Positions 1 to 9,278 of a stretch of 64,000 nucleotides of DNA are shown here, piece by piece. The notes below the pieces were generated by a model that had not been told where the DNA came from, made no database searches, and saw nothing but the letters and a program-made list of their open reading frames with translations. The stretch's first letter is position 1. Each line of letters starts with the position of its first letter. Origin of the DNA: Medakamo hakoo (Eukaryota > Chlorophyta > Trebouxiophyceae > Coccomyxaceae); assembly GCA_026636295.1 (NCBI GenBank), contig CP089458.1:558001-622000 (forward strand), in the 5' to 3' direction. Both the position numbers and the translations under genes were made by a program.

Positions 1-255
1 CTGGCCCCACAATGGCGCCCACCGTTTTAGAAGATAAAAAAAAACCACCCACCCCATCCGTTTCGCACACGCCCACGCACCGAAAACACACACACACGTA
101 AAATATAAGAAGCTCACTCGCGCGCAGTGGAGCACGCGAGGTGCTGTGTACACAGGGCATCCGACAGAAAAAAGCGGTTGGTTGCTGAAAAAAATCCAGG
201 CGGAGCCCTTTCTTTTTCGACAAAAGACAAAAAACAGGAACCTAAACAATAGAGT

Positions 256-2718
256 TCAGAACGCGGCGGGCGCGACGGCCGGCGCCCACGCAGCGGGAGC
301 AAAGCCGGCCTGGTGCGTGGGCACAAAGACGCCCGCACCCGCTTCGGCGGTGGGGCCGGTCACGCCCGGGCTGGCCGACCTGCGGCCGTCGCCGCCGGTG
401 GTGCACGTCCCGCCGCCGCCGCCAGAGGAGGAAGACGCACCCTCACGGCGCAGGGCAGACTGCTTCAGGGCGGCTTGCAGCACGGCCGGCGGTGGGGCGG
501 CAGGCGCGGGCGCGCCCAGGAGCAGGCCGCCCCCCGCCGCGGCGGCCGCCGCAAAGGCAGCGGCCGCGGCCGCGACGGCAGACGCCGCGTCCGCGTCCGA
601 CCCGGCCCCACCGCCGGGCGTGCGCCCGGCCAGGAGCGTGTCCGCCCACGCCGCCGCGGCGGCCGGGTCGGCAGCGGCGGCGACGGGCGCGGAGGAGGCG
701 CGGGCGTGGGCCGGCGTGACGCCGCCGCCGGCGCCAAAGGCGCTCCAGGGCGTGGGCGCGACAAACGTCCCCACCGTCCCCGGCGTCGCGGCCGCCAGCG
801 CCGCCGCCGCCGCCGCCGCCGTGCCGGGCAGGGGCGGCGGCGGCGCGACCGCGTCCTCGCCCGCCAGGGGCGCGGACGCGGCGCGGCCGGCCGGCGTGGA
901 AAAGGCGGCGCACGCGCCGCCCAGGACGGGCGCGGACGCGGGGCGGGGCGAGGCGGGCGCGGCCGGCCGGCCGCGGCGGCGCGGCCGCTTGGCCGGCCGG
1001 CCCGCCTTCGCCTCTTCGGGCTGGCCGGCCCACCCGCCCGCCAGCAGGCCGTCGCGCAGGGCGCTGGCCACGTGCAAGTCCTCGGCCTCGCCCGTCTCGT
1101 ACGCCACGCGCAGCGTGGCGGCCGCGGGCGTCGGCGTGTGCCCCAGGCGGGCGCGCACCCACGCGCCGTCCGCCGGCCAGAAGACCTCCACCGCCGCGCC
1201 CGCGGGCAAGGCCGCCAAGTCCGCTGCCGTGAGAGGCGTGCGAGGCGCGGCGGCGGTCGCAGCAGCCGGGACCTGCGACGGCGGCGCGGCCGAGCCCGCG
1301 TCGCGCGAGGGGCGGGCCGAGGCGGGCGCCGCCCTTTCGCCCTCGCCCTTCGACCCGCCGCCGCGGCCGTCGTCGCCGTCGAACGTCAGGCGGACGGGGC
1401 GGGGACCACAGCCAGCGTCCACGCGGGCCGACGGCGGGCGGGCGGGCGGGGACGTGGGCGGGACGCAGGTGAGGGGAGGGAGGCGCGGGCCAGCGGCGGC
1501 AGCGGCGGCGGCGGCGGCGCGCTGGGCGGCCGCGACCGCCGCGGCCGCCGCGCCGCCGGGGCGGGGCGCCGGCACCGCCGACCCAGGCTTCACCACCGCT
1601 TTGCCAGACGCCAGCGCCGCCGCTTCGGCCGCCGTCACGTTCTTCACCGTGCCCGTCGTCCAGATGGCGGCGCCCGCGTCGCGGCCGCGGACGGCGCGGG
1701 ACCGCGCCGCGCCGTGCGCCGCGTCCGGCGCCTCGGCCAGCTTGCGCCGCAGCCAGGCCCCGTTGTTGGACGCGGTGTGGTGGCCAAAGGCTTGCAAGAA
1801 CAGGGCGCGCAGGGCGGGCACGCCCAGGCCCTCGAGGTCGCTGGCATGGGGCCGTGGGTGGGTGCGTGGGAGAAAGGGGTGAGAGGGGGCGGGAGTGGCG
1901 TGTGGTAGGGTGCCACGCACGCAAAAAAAAACAGGAGGCAGCGAGAGCTCGCCCGCCCTCATCACCAACGCACCGTGGGTTCATGCCGCCACCGCCAATC
2001 CAGGTGACGGGCCGGCCGCACCTCACGGTGCGGGCGGACGGGTCGACGGCGGCGGACGCGTCGCCGGCAGCCGCGCCGGCCGTAGCGGCGGCGGCGGCGG
2101 AGGAAGGCGCGGGGCGCGCACGTTTTTTCTTGGCGGCCGGCGGTGCGGGCGCTCCCGCCGCAGCAGCTTTCCGCGGCTTGCGCGCCCCGCCCGACGCCCG
2201 CCGCGGCTTTTGAGTGGGTTTGGCCGGCGGCGCCGGAGCAGGGTCCAGGCGCAGGGCCGGCCCGGGCGTGGCAGCGAGCGCGGCGAGCGCGGCCGCCTGC
2301 CAGCCACCAGGCGTGGACGCCGCCGCCGCGGCCATGGCGGCAGCGGCGGTGGCCATGGCGTTGGTGGTGGTGGCGGTCGCCGCCGTGCCGGGCGTGCCCA
2401 GGAAGGCGGGCGTGGCGGGGGACGGGCTGTGTGTTTGCGTTTGGAGAGGCGGGGAGGGATGGGAAAACGGGCGGGAGGTTTGAGTTTGGGGCGCGGCCGG
2501 TCGGATGCGAAACGACGGCGACGGCGAGCCTATGCGCGCAAGATGCGTGTGCCCAGCGCCAGCCGCCGCGCTCCGCCCCGCCGCCGCTCCCTCCATCTGG
2601 GCTGGCACGAAGTTGGCTACACCCTGGTGGGTGGCTTGACGCACGGCGGCGGCCGCCGCGCGGAGCGATGGGGCTCGCGTCGTTTGAGCGTCGTCGGGGC
2701 TGGGAGAGAGTGCATCAT
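256..2718 (-). CDS. Tudor-like / AT-hook chromatin-associated protein
   Basis: Proposed exons are 2718-2645, 2426-1974 and 1840-256, giving 703 aa; the junction phases (2 and 2) agree. The N-terminus is Ala/Pro-rich with basic clusters (KPRRASGGARKPRK, KKKRARP). Around residues 180-212 is a conserved-looking helical motif ending FGHHTASNNGAWLRRKL. Around 380-430 a segment starting AAVEVFWPADGAWVRARLG and continuing to YETGEAEDL resembles a Tudor/agenet fold. An AT-hook-like KRPRRRGRP follows near residue 460, then a long Ala/Gly/Pro tail. I infer a nuclear DNA- or histone-binding protein; no enzyme domain is visible. The start is uncertain. The chosen ATG gives an in-phase first exon, but a strong GTGAGT donor on this strand at 2840 suggests a further upstream exon or a 5'UTR intron. 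A shorter start at 2356 is possible. Confidence 0.6.
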
Positions 2719-3521
2719 TGCGCGCGCGGGGCCGGCCGTGCGAGCTCTCCTGCTTCTCGACGCGCCGTTACGCCCGGCTTGCCGGCCGCCAGCCCGCTGT
2801 CACCGGCCAGAGACAGGATAAGGACCTCGTGGTCACTCACCCGCGGCGGGGTGGCTGGGCGGGACGGGTCAGCCACCGAAAGCGGGCGCAGACGCGAAGC
2901 AGCCATGTCGCGCGTTTTTTTGCCGACGCTCCAAACAAAAAAACGCCGTCCCACCGCCGCCGGCCGGCCAACTCACCGCCCGATGCCAGCCAGCAGTGTT
3001 GCGGAGGCACCACCTGGCCACATGGCGTGGGTGTGGTGCTGCGGGATGGGGCAGGAGCTGGGAGGGAGGAGGGCGCGGCAGAGGGAGAACTGAGCTGTGA
3101 GCTGACAACCAAGCTGCTTTGGTTGAGCCCTCCGACAAACTTCGGGCGGACTGACCGTGCTGACGCGCGAAAGAAAGCCCTTGCAGTGACCGTTGACTCG
3201 CATGGCACCTTGCGCGGGAAAAGTGGCTGTTGTGCGCGAGGCGTCTCCTTCCCTCTCCCCCCCCCCCCCCGTCCCCCCCCCATCAAACGGTCACCTCCCA
3301 TCCCATCCCATCCTCTCCAGCTGTCGATGTTGCTTGGTGCCTCAGGCCCGCACGCATTCAAGACACGCGTGCAAGCGCACGACCCGCAGCCGCGCGCCCA
3401 CGAGACAATGGAAAGAGACGGACGCGACAAGTGCGGTTGTTTCATTTCGTTTTCCACCACACACTCGCTCCCGGGGCCCCGCCCCCGCCCCCACCTCCCA
3501 AAAAAAAATGCACCACGCTCC
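2719..3521. other. intergenic region without a supported gene
   Basis: This 803-bp gap lies between the proposed start of the Tudor-like gene and the stop of the CAF16-like gene, both on the minus strand. It should hold the promoter of the first and the 3'UTR of the second. It contains a short open stretch on the minus strand (ATG near 2906) that ends at a GTGAGT donor at 2840, possibly a first exon of the Tudor-like gene, and a long C-run near 3258-3285. Nothing else is convincing. Confidence 0.5.
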
Positions 3522-4826
3522 CTACCGGAAGAACGCCATGTGCCGGGACGGGAACGCGGGCTCCGCACGCCGGGCCGGCGCGCCCGCCGCCGCCGCGGCC
3601 GCTTCCTTGGACCGGGCCTCCTCGCGCTCGTCCCGCAACCACCGTTCGACGACCGGCCACAGCTTGCCCGAGCCCGGCTCGCCGGCCACCAGTTCCGGGC
3701 AGACGTGCTCCACGCGGCCGCCGGCGACGAGCTCGCCGCCGGACACCCGGGCCACGTGGCTCGCCCACCCCGCCAGCCCGTCGAAGATGTGGGTGGCATA
3801 CACGATCGTCGCGCCGCGGCTGGCCGCCTCCTCGGACAGGAAGGCCAGCAGGTCGAGGCGGGCCAGGACGTCCATGTCGACGGTCACCTCGTCCAGGAGG
3901 AGGACGGAGTAGGGCTTGAGCAGGCCCATGCAGATCTGCGCGGGGGGTGTGGGGGTGGAGGTGGGGTCGAAGGCGGTGAGGGACGTGCCAAGGGCGAGGG
4001 GGGGAGAGGGGAGGGGAGGGGCGCGCCCGGTCCCGCCTCCGCCCCCCGCCACTGTGTGCGACACCCGCCCCGCCCCCCCCCCCCCCCCCCTCACCTGCAC
4101 GCGCCGGCGCTGGCCATCCGACAGGCGGGGCAGCCGCCAGTCCGGGTCGATGCCCAGGAGCGAGACCAGGCGGTCCCGCCGGGCCGGGTCCACGCCCGGC
4201 ACGCCGCACACCAGGGCGCCCGCCGGCAGGTCGGCCGCGGCCGGGATGCCATACCCGGCGCACGCGACGTCCTTGCGCCAGGCGGCGCCCAGGTACGCCA
4301 GGTCGCCGCCCGAGGCCAGGGCCGTGTCGTGGAAGGCGGGCCGGCCCAGGATGCGGATGGACGACGGGTCGACCATGGAGTGGCCGGCCAGGAGTTGGAG
4401 GAGGGTGGACTTGCCTGGGAGGGCGGGGGAGCGGGGGGGCGGGTGGGAGGCGCGCGGGTGAGCGGTGGCCCGAGAGGGCGCCACGGCGCGGCGAGCGCGC
4501 GCGCGCGAGCGACCGAGCCGAACGCATGCGAGGAAAACCACTCGCGCCGATCACGCCATTCCCTCACCTGCCCCGTTCGCGCCGACGAGCAGGCACGTCG
4601 CGCCAGCAGGTAGGCTCAGGCTCATCCCCGACAGGACGGGCGACGCCGCGCCCGGGTAGGAGAAGGTGAGCGCCTGAATGACGACGGCCGGCAGGGCCGA
4701 CGCGTCGGCCGGCGCCGCGGCGCCGGCGCCGGACGCGGACGCGGGCGCGTCCCGCCGATCATGCGGGGTGGTAGAGGCGTCACCGCCGCCACCGCCGGGC
4801 GTGGGCGTGATGGCGTGAGCGGCCAT
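3522..4826 (-). CDS. CAF16-like soluble ABC ATPase (ABCI19/20/21 type)
   Basis: Three exons (4826-4568, 4414-4095, 3935-3522) give 330 aa. The intron falls inside the Walker A motif and splicing restores GANGAGKST. The signature is LSDGQRRRVQ, and Walker B is VLLLDEVTVDMDVLAR followed by an ATHIFDG H-loop. This DGQRRRVQ/VDMDVLAR combination is typical of the CAF16/ABCI19-21 family: single ATPase domains without membrane segments, which in yeast associate with the CCR4-NOT complex. I see no transit peptide, so it is probably cytosolic or nuclear. Its start is 95 bp from the Hsp33 stop, which lies upstream on the same strand. The second intron begins with an extreme G-run and ends C-rich. Confidence 0.93.
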
Positions 4827-4921
4827 GAGTGCGTGTTTTGGTCGTGGAAACGTGGGAGTGAGAGACAGAGTTTTCCCTTACCACCACCACGCGCTCCCCC
4901 CCCCTCCCTCCCACCCTCCCG

Positions 4922-6139
4922 CTATAGCCCCGCGCCACCGCCCTCGCGCAGCCGCGCGGCCGCGCCGGTCCGCGCCGCATCCACCGCCGCCAGGACCTCG
5001 TCCTCGCCAAACACCTCGACGTCGCCGCAAAACTCGCACTTGATCTCCACGCCGCCCTGCTTCGCGATGATGTCCTTCACCTCGTCCTCGCCCAGCAGGG
5101 CGACGGCCTTGACCATGCGCGCCCGCAGGTCCGCGCGCTCGCACGGCCCGTAGCGGGGCGTCAACGAAAACGCGCCGGGCGCGATGCCCAGGCCGTCCAA
5201 CAGCTTTTCCGTCATGCGTTCCGGCCCGTCGCCCGCCGCCATCATTTCGGTGACGGGCGGCAACGCGCCCACGTTGCGTTCGAGCGTCTCCAGGGCGGCT
5301 TCGGGGCAAAAGGGCAGGACCTGGACGAGGAAGCCGCCGGCGGCGGACACCCTGCCATCCCTGTCCAGCGACACGCCCAGGGCGAGCGCGCAGTTGGTCT
5401 GCTCCGACGTGGCGAGGTAGTGCGCCAGGTCGGCGGCGACCTCGCCGCTGACGATGGCCGTCAGCCCCGTGTAGGGGGGCGGGGACGGGCCCGGCTCGCC
5501 GCCGTCGGGCGGTGGAGGGACGACGCGCGACCGCACGACCGCCAGGACCCCACGCCCGACGGCCGACCCGACGTCCAGCTTGCCGTCCGGGCGGAGCGGC
5601 GGGTCGGCCTTGGGGTTGTCGGTCCGGCCCTTGACCAGGCCGTCGCTCGTCGCGATGGCTTGCAGCGAGCCGAGCGGGCCCGTGCCGTTGAACGTGATCT
5701 GGGTGGCCTCGCCCTCGCCCTTGAAAGCGGACAGGAGGAGGGCGCCGACCAGGGCGCGGCCCAGCGCCGCGGACGCGGTCGGCGCCGTGCCGTGGCGGGC
5801 GACCGCGTCGGCGACGAGGGCGGTCCCATCCACGGCCAGGACGGCGACCTCGCCGCCCGCGGACATGGAGCGCAGGATGACGTCGCTAGACGCGGGTGGG
5901 GAGGCGGAGGCCGAGGCGGGTGCGGCGACGCAGGCGCGGCGGCGGCGGCCGCTGCTGCCGCCGCCCAGGCACGGCAGGCGCAGCGGCGGGGTGGTCGGCG
6001 GAGCCGCCGCCGGCGGCGAGCAGGGCGCGCATGCGGCGGCGCGGGCGGGCGCGGCGCCGCGGTGCGCCCGCGTCGCGCTAGTTGGGCGTGAGTCAAGGCC
6101 CCGGCCTCGCCTGCTGGGCTGGACAGTGTGGGCGTGCAT
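4922..6139 (-). CDS. Hsp33 redox-regulated chaperone, probably plastid
   Basis: Single exon, 405 aa. The N-terminal ~90 residues are Ser/Ala/Arg-rich like a chloroplast transit peptide. The Hsp33 domain follows, with conserved runs such as ALGRALVGALLLSAFKGEGE, FNGTGPLGSLQAIA and YLATSEQTNCALALGV. The C-terminal redox domain has only three of the usual four zinc cysteines: YGPCERADLR where E. coli has CxC, then a normal KCEFCG. Hsp33 is a holdase activated by disulfide formation and zinc release under oxidative stress. The start is the first in-frame ATG that gives a transit-like leader. It is divergent to the SurE gene, with 177 bp between start codons. Confidence 0.92.
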   Translation of the reverse strand: MHAHTVQPSRRGRGLDSRPTSATRAHRGAAPARAAACAPCSPPAAAPPTTPPLRLPCLGGGSSGRRRRACVAAPASASASPPASSDVILRSMSAGGEVAVLAVDGTALVADAVARHGTAPTASAALGRALVGALLLSAFKGEGEATQITFNGTGPLGSLQAIATSDGLVKGRTDNPKADPPLRPDGKLDVGSAVGRGVLAVVRSRVVPPPPDGGEPGPSPPPYTGLTAIVSGEVAADLAHYLATSEQTNCALALGVSLDRDGRVSAAGGFLVQVLPFCPEAALETLERNVGALPPVTEMMAAGDGPERMTEKLLDGLGIAPGAFSLTPRYGPCERADLRARMVKAVALLGEDEVKDIIAKQGGVEIKCEFCGDVEVFGEDEVLAAVDAARTGAAARLREGGGAGL

Positions 6140-6316
6140 GGCTGGTCCAGAGGCGCCCGGCGGCGTTTTTCTCGTTCGCACGTGCGAGCGTGTGTTTTGC
6201 GGTGTGTCTCTCCCACAGCGTTGTTTTTCCCTGGCTAGCCCAGCGCTTTTCGCTGTCGTGCGCAGGGCAGGCGCGGCCATCCGCCAGTCCCGCGCACACA
6301 CGCGGTTGGAGAGCGC
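6140..6316. promoter_or_regulatory. candidate bidirectional promoter, Hsp33 / SurE
   Basis: The 177 bp between two divergent start codons must contain both transcription starts unless a 5'UTR lies inside a neighbour. The strip is locally less GC-rich, with TTTTTCTCG- and GTTTTTCCC-type runs. No specific box is recognised. Confidence 0.4.
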
Positions 6317-7414
6317 ATGGTCCTGGCCTCGTCTGCCAAAGCGGGCGCGCCGTCGTGGTCGAGGCGGGCTTCGCACCGCCGGTGCGACGCCGACCAGCCG
6401 CACCGCATGGGCCACCTCGGCCCACCCTCGCACCACCACCACCACCAGCGTCCCAGGCGCGCGCCGATGGCCGCGGCCGCCTCCCGACCCCCGCCACCTC
6501 CACCACGCCGCGTCCTCCTGACCAACGATGACGGCCCGGCCTCCCCCTTCTTCACCGCCTGGGTGGACGCCGTCCGCACGCGCCTCGGCTGGCCCACGTT
6601 TGTCGCGCCACCCGCAGCGGGTCAGTCGTTTGTGTCCAAAGCCGTCTCGACGGCGGGGCCCGGCACAGGCACGTCCGCTGGCGGGGGCAACCATGCCACG
6701 CCGCCCGGCGCGACGGGCGTGGAAGTGGTGCGGGTGGGCGAGGGGGCGGTGCACGTGCGGGGCCCGCCCGCGACGGCCGTCAACCTCGCGCTCTACCACC
6801 TCGCGCCCGACTGCGACTTGGTGGTGGCGGGCCCCAACATTGGCCACAATGCTGGGCGCGGGTCCCTGCTCTCCTCCGGCACGGTCGGCGCCGCCATGGA
6901 AGGCGCCGTGGCGGGCAGGAAGGCCGTCGCCCTGTCCTTTCCGTTTTTCAACGGGTGGGGTGGGTGGACGGACGCCGAGCTGGACGCGGCGGTGGAAGCG
7001 TCCGCGACGCTCATTGAACGGCTGTGGGCCGAGTGGGCGCCGGGCGTCGACGTCTACAACGTCAACGTGCCGTTGGACCACCGCGGCGGGCTGGGCGGGA
7101 GGGGCGGTGCGCGCGGTGGTGACGCGGATGGCGCGCCCCTGGCCCCCCGCCCCGTCCGCCTCACGGCCGTCGACCCGGGCGCCCAGTACGAGTCGCTGTA
7201 CACGCCTGCCGCCGTGGGCACGGCCGGTGCGGGCGACGACGACCCCTCCTCCTCTACCCACTTCTTCCAGTGGGGCCCGTCCGGGCTGCGCGTGTTTGAG
7301 GCGCCGCACCCCGCGCCGGGCGGCGACGTGGCCGCCATCGCGGACGGGGCCATCAGTGTGACGCCGCTCATGGCCGGGTTTGGGCATGTGAGCGGGGCGC
7401 ATGAAGAGTGGTGA
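6317..7414 (+). CDS. SurE-family 5'/3'-nucleotidase
   Basis: Single exon, 365 aa from the first ATG; later in-frame ATGs at 6407 and 6467 are also possible. Family marks are RRVLLTNDDGP (metal-binding Asp pair), AGQSFVSKAVS, and GPNIGHNAGRGSLLSSGTVG with the conserved Asn. SurE proteins are divalent metal-dependent phosphatases acting on nucleoside monophosphates and related small phosphates. In plants and algae they sit in plastids or cytosol. A short His run (SHHHHHQRP) lies in the variable N-terminal leader before the domain. Its 3' end converges on the next gene across 160 bp. The assignment is firm; substrate and compartment are not determined. Confidence 0.92.
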   Translation: MVLASSAKAGAPSWSRRASHRRCDADQPHRMGHLGPPSHHHHHQRPRRAPMAAAASRPPPPPPRRVLLTNDDGPASPFFTAWVDAVRTRLGWPTFVAPPAAGQSFVSKAVSTAGPGTGTSAGGGNHATPPGATGVEVVRVGEGAVHVRGPPATAVNLALYHLAPDCDLVVAGPNIGHNAGRGSLLSSGTVGAAMEGAVAGRKAVALSFPFFNGWGGWTDAELDAAVEASATLIERLWAEWAPGVDVYNVNVPLDHRGGLGGRGGARGGDADGAPLAPRPVRLTAVDPGAQYESLYTPAAVGTAGAGDDDPSSSTHFFQWGPSGLRVFEAPHPAPGGDVAAIADGAISVTPLMAGFGHVSGAHEEW

Positions 7415-7574
7415 CGGGAGTGGAGGGGACGAGAGGGATGGGCCGAGCGCGGCGTGTGTGTAGGTGTGGCCCTTTTTAGGTTTCGTGAGAGCAGAGCCCT
7501 AAACCTCGCCGTGCCCTTGCCTCTCCGCCCGCCCCCCCTCCGTCCCGCGCGCCACCCCTCCCCCTCCACTCTTG

Positions 7575-8183
7575 TCACCCCATCGACAGACGCACGCCCA
7601 TCCCGGCCATCAGCCCGGACAGTGCCGCCAGGGCGTAAATGGCCGCCCAGCAGGCGGATGCGACGCGGGGCGGGGCGAGCAGCGAGGGGCAGGGAGCGGG
7701 GGCGGTTGTGGTCGCCCCTGCCACGCCGCTGTCCGCCCGCACGTCCACGCTTCCCTGGCCTCGGCCACCCGCCCCCACTCCAGGCCCGCGCACGGCCAAA
7801 GCCTGTCCAACCTCCACCAGCCCGCCGCCGCTGTCCGAGGGCAGGCGGACCACCGCGCCGCCCGCGCCGTCGCCGACGACGGGCACGCAAGCCGCTGCCC
7901 CCCCGCCGCCGCTGCAGGCCACGCGCGCCGTCAGGGCGACGGCGCCTGCAACCCCAACCACCATGCGGCGGTGCAAAGGTCGGGCCGAGGCCAGGGTGCG
8001 GGCCGGGCTGCCGTCCCCGCCGCCGCTTTCCAGGATGAGGCTGCACGCGGCCCTGCACTCGTGCGGCGCGGCCGTGGTAAAGACTGCGTATGTCGTGGGC
8101 GGCGGCGGCGGCGGCGGAAGAGATGCGCGGGCTGCCACGGCGAGCGCAAGCAAGGCCGTGGCAACAATGCCGGCAGCCGGCAT
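7575..8183 (-). CDS. unknown secretory-pathway protein with C-terminal membrane anchor
   Basis: Single exon, 202 aa. The N-terminus MPAAGIVATALLALAVAARA is a clear signal peptide. The lumenal part has Cys residues in TTAAPHECRAACSLIL, RVACSGGG and AACVPVVGDG, and another hydrophobic stretch (MVVGVAGAVALTARVAC). Near the end is a hydrophobic helix of about 20 residues (CWAAIYALAALSGLMAGMG) with a very short tail, suggesting type I topology. I do not recognise the family. The start gives the signal peptide directly and is 174 bp from the divergent next gene. Confidence 0.6.
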   Translation of the reverse strand: MPAAGIVATALLALAVAARASLPPPPPPPTTYAVFTTAAPHECRAACSLILESGGGDGSPARTLASARPLHRRMVVGVAGAVALTARVACSGGGGAAACVPVVGDGAGGAVVRLPSDSGGGLVEVGQALAVRGPGVGAGGRGQGSVDVRADSGVAGATTTAPAPCPSLLAPPRVASACWAAIYALAALSGLMAGMGVRLSMG

Positions 8184-8357
8184 GGTGGCAGGGAGAAGTT
8201 TGTGCGCGTGTTTTTTCTCGCTGTTCGGACGTGTGTGTCTGTGGGGTGGGGAGAGGTCGTTGTGTCTGTCCACGTCTCTTTCTGTGAGCTCGCCGCGCAC
8301 ACGCCGCCCACTCCATTTTTTTGCCTCACGGCCCACCAACACGACACAAGCCCTCTG
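8184..8357. promoter_or_regulatory. candidate bidirectional promoter
   Basis: 174 bp separate the divergent start codons of the anchored secretory protein and the unknown two-exon gene. The strip has T-rich tracts (TTTTTTCTCG, CATTTTTTTGCC) unlike the flanking coding DNA. No consensus element is identified. Confidence 0.35.
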
Positions 8358-9150
8358 ATGCTCGCCTGGATGGGCGGCGCCCGCAGCCGCGTGGCTAAAC
8401 GCACCGCACCCCCTCCCGGCTGGCAAGTCGGCGGCGGCGGCGGCGGCGGCCCGCTCCTCGACGGGCCGTCGCCCCCGCCTGCCCGGCTGCAGCCTGGTGA
8501 GACGCACGCACGGGCGACGGTTGGACGCGCGTTCAGAGAGCGCCGGCGCCCTCGGCACGCGCCTCACACCTCCCCACAGGCTCTCACACGCACAACCCCG
8601 ACCACGCACAGCCTGGCCGCCCGATGCGCGCCCGGTCCGGTCGCCCGCGACCGCGCCCCCTGCCAAGACGCGCCGCCTGGGCGAGAGCGGCGACGCGTCC
8701 CCGCCCGCCGGCGCGGCCACCGACGCCGCCACCGGCCGCCCGCCGCCTCAGCTGGCCTTACACGCCGTTCGTGTGGCCTCCCAACCGGATTTGCCTTTAC
8801 CCCGGGCGGGGCCGTTTGACGACGGCGACGCGTCGTCGCACGACCGCGCGACCCGCCCGGGTGGCCGCTCCTTCCGCCGCCGCCACTCCCCGCACGCCAC
8901 CTCGTCCGCGTGCGGCACGGTTGACACGCCCATGGCGGACGAGGCGGCCACGCCCGCTGCGCTAGTCGAGGCCCTGGCCCTGGCGACGGCGCGGCGGACG
9001 GTTGCGCCCGCGGCCGTCGTCGCACTGCCACCTCCGTCCTCGGCCCTGTGCGCGACGCCGCCCCGCCCGGCCCGGCCGCAGCCCCAAGACGTACAGCAGG
9101 ACGAGGGCGTGGTGCGGTCCCTGGACCTGGAGTGCTTTGCGTTTGAGTGA
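8358..9150 (+). CDS. unknown low-complexity protein, two exons
   Basis: Exons 8358-8496 and 8612-9150 give 225 aa. The donor is CTG|GTGAGA and the acceptor CACGCACAG|CC. An earlier AG at 8578-8579 exists, but it would switch to a frame with poor third-position G/C and an early end, so I prefer 8611. The protein starts MLAWMGGARSRVAKRTAPPPGW, has a Gly run, an Ala/Pro/Ser/Arg-rich middle, and ends RSLDLECFAFE. No domain, signal peptide or membrane segment is evident. Nuclear or cytosolic regulatory roles are possible but unsupported. Confidence 0.5.
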
Positions 9151-9278
9151 ATGAATGAGAGAGGCGGACGGAGAGGCGGAGAGGCGGAGAGGCGGAGGGG
9201 GGGGGGGGCGTCGTTGGGTGCAACGGCCGGAAAAGCGCGCGTCGCCACAGCCGCAATCTCCTCTTCGAGAGAAGGGAT

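Noticed and set aside
1-255. Possible gene at the left edge
   Set aside because: The short minus-strand frame here is low complexity; the strip is better read as the 3' region of the Tudor-like gene.
4071-4090. Poly-C run as an assembly gap or repeat element
   Set aside because: It fits the G-rich start of an intron on the minus strand and is part of the general intron pattern.
2718-4613. 631-aa plus-strand open frame
   Set aside because: It crosses the CAF16-like gene in antisense and an intergenic region. Its composition is random and no domain is seen.
6407-6466. His run near the SurE N-terminus as an engineered tag
   Set aside because: It lies in a variable native leader in unmodified genomic context; simple CAC repeats are common here.
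8580-8965. Alternative acceptor and frame for the unknown two-exon gene
   Set aside because: It splices in phase but leads to an Arg/Pro/Thr-rich frame with poor third-position G/C. The acceptor at 8611 keeps the better coding frame to 9150.
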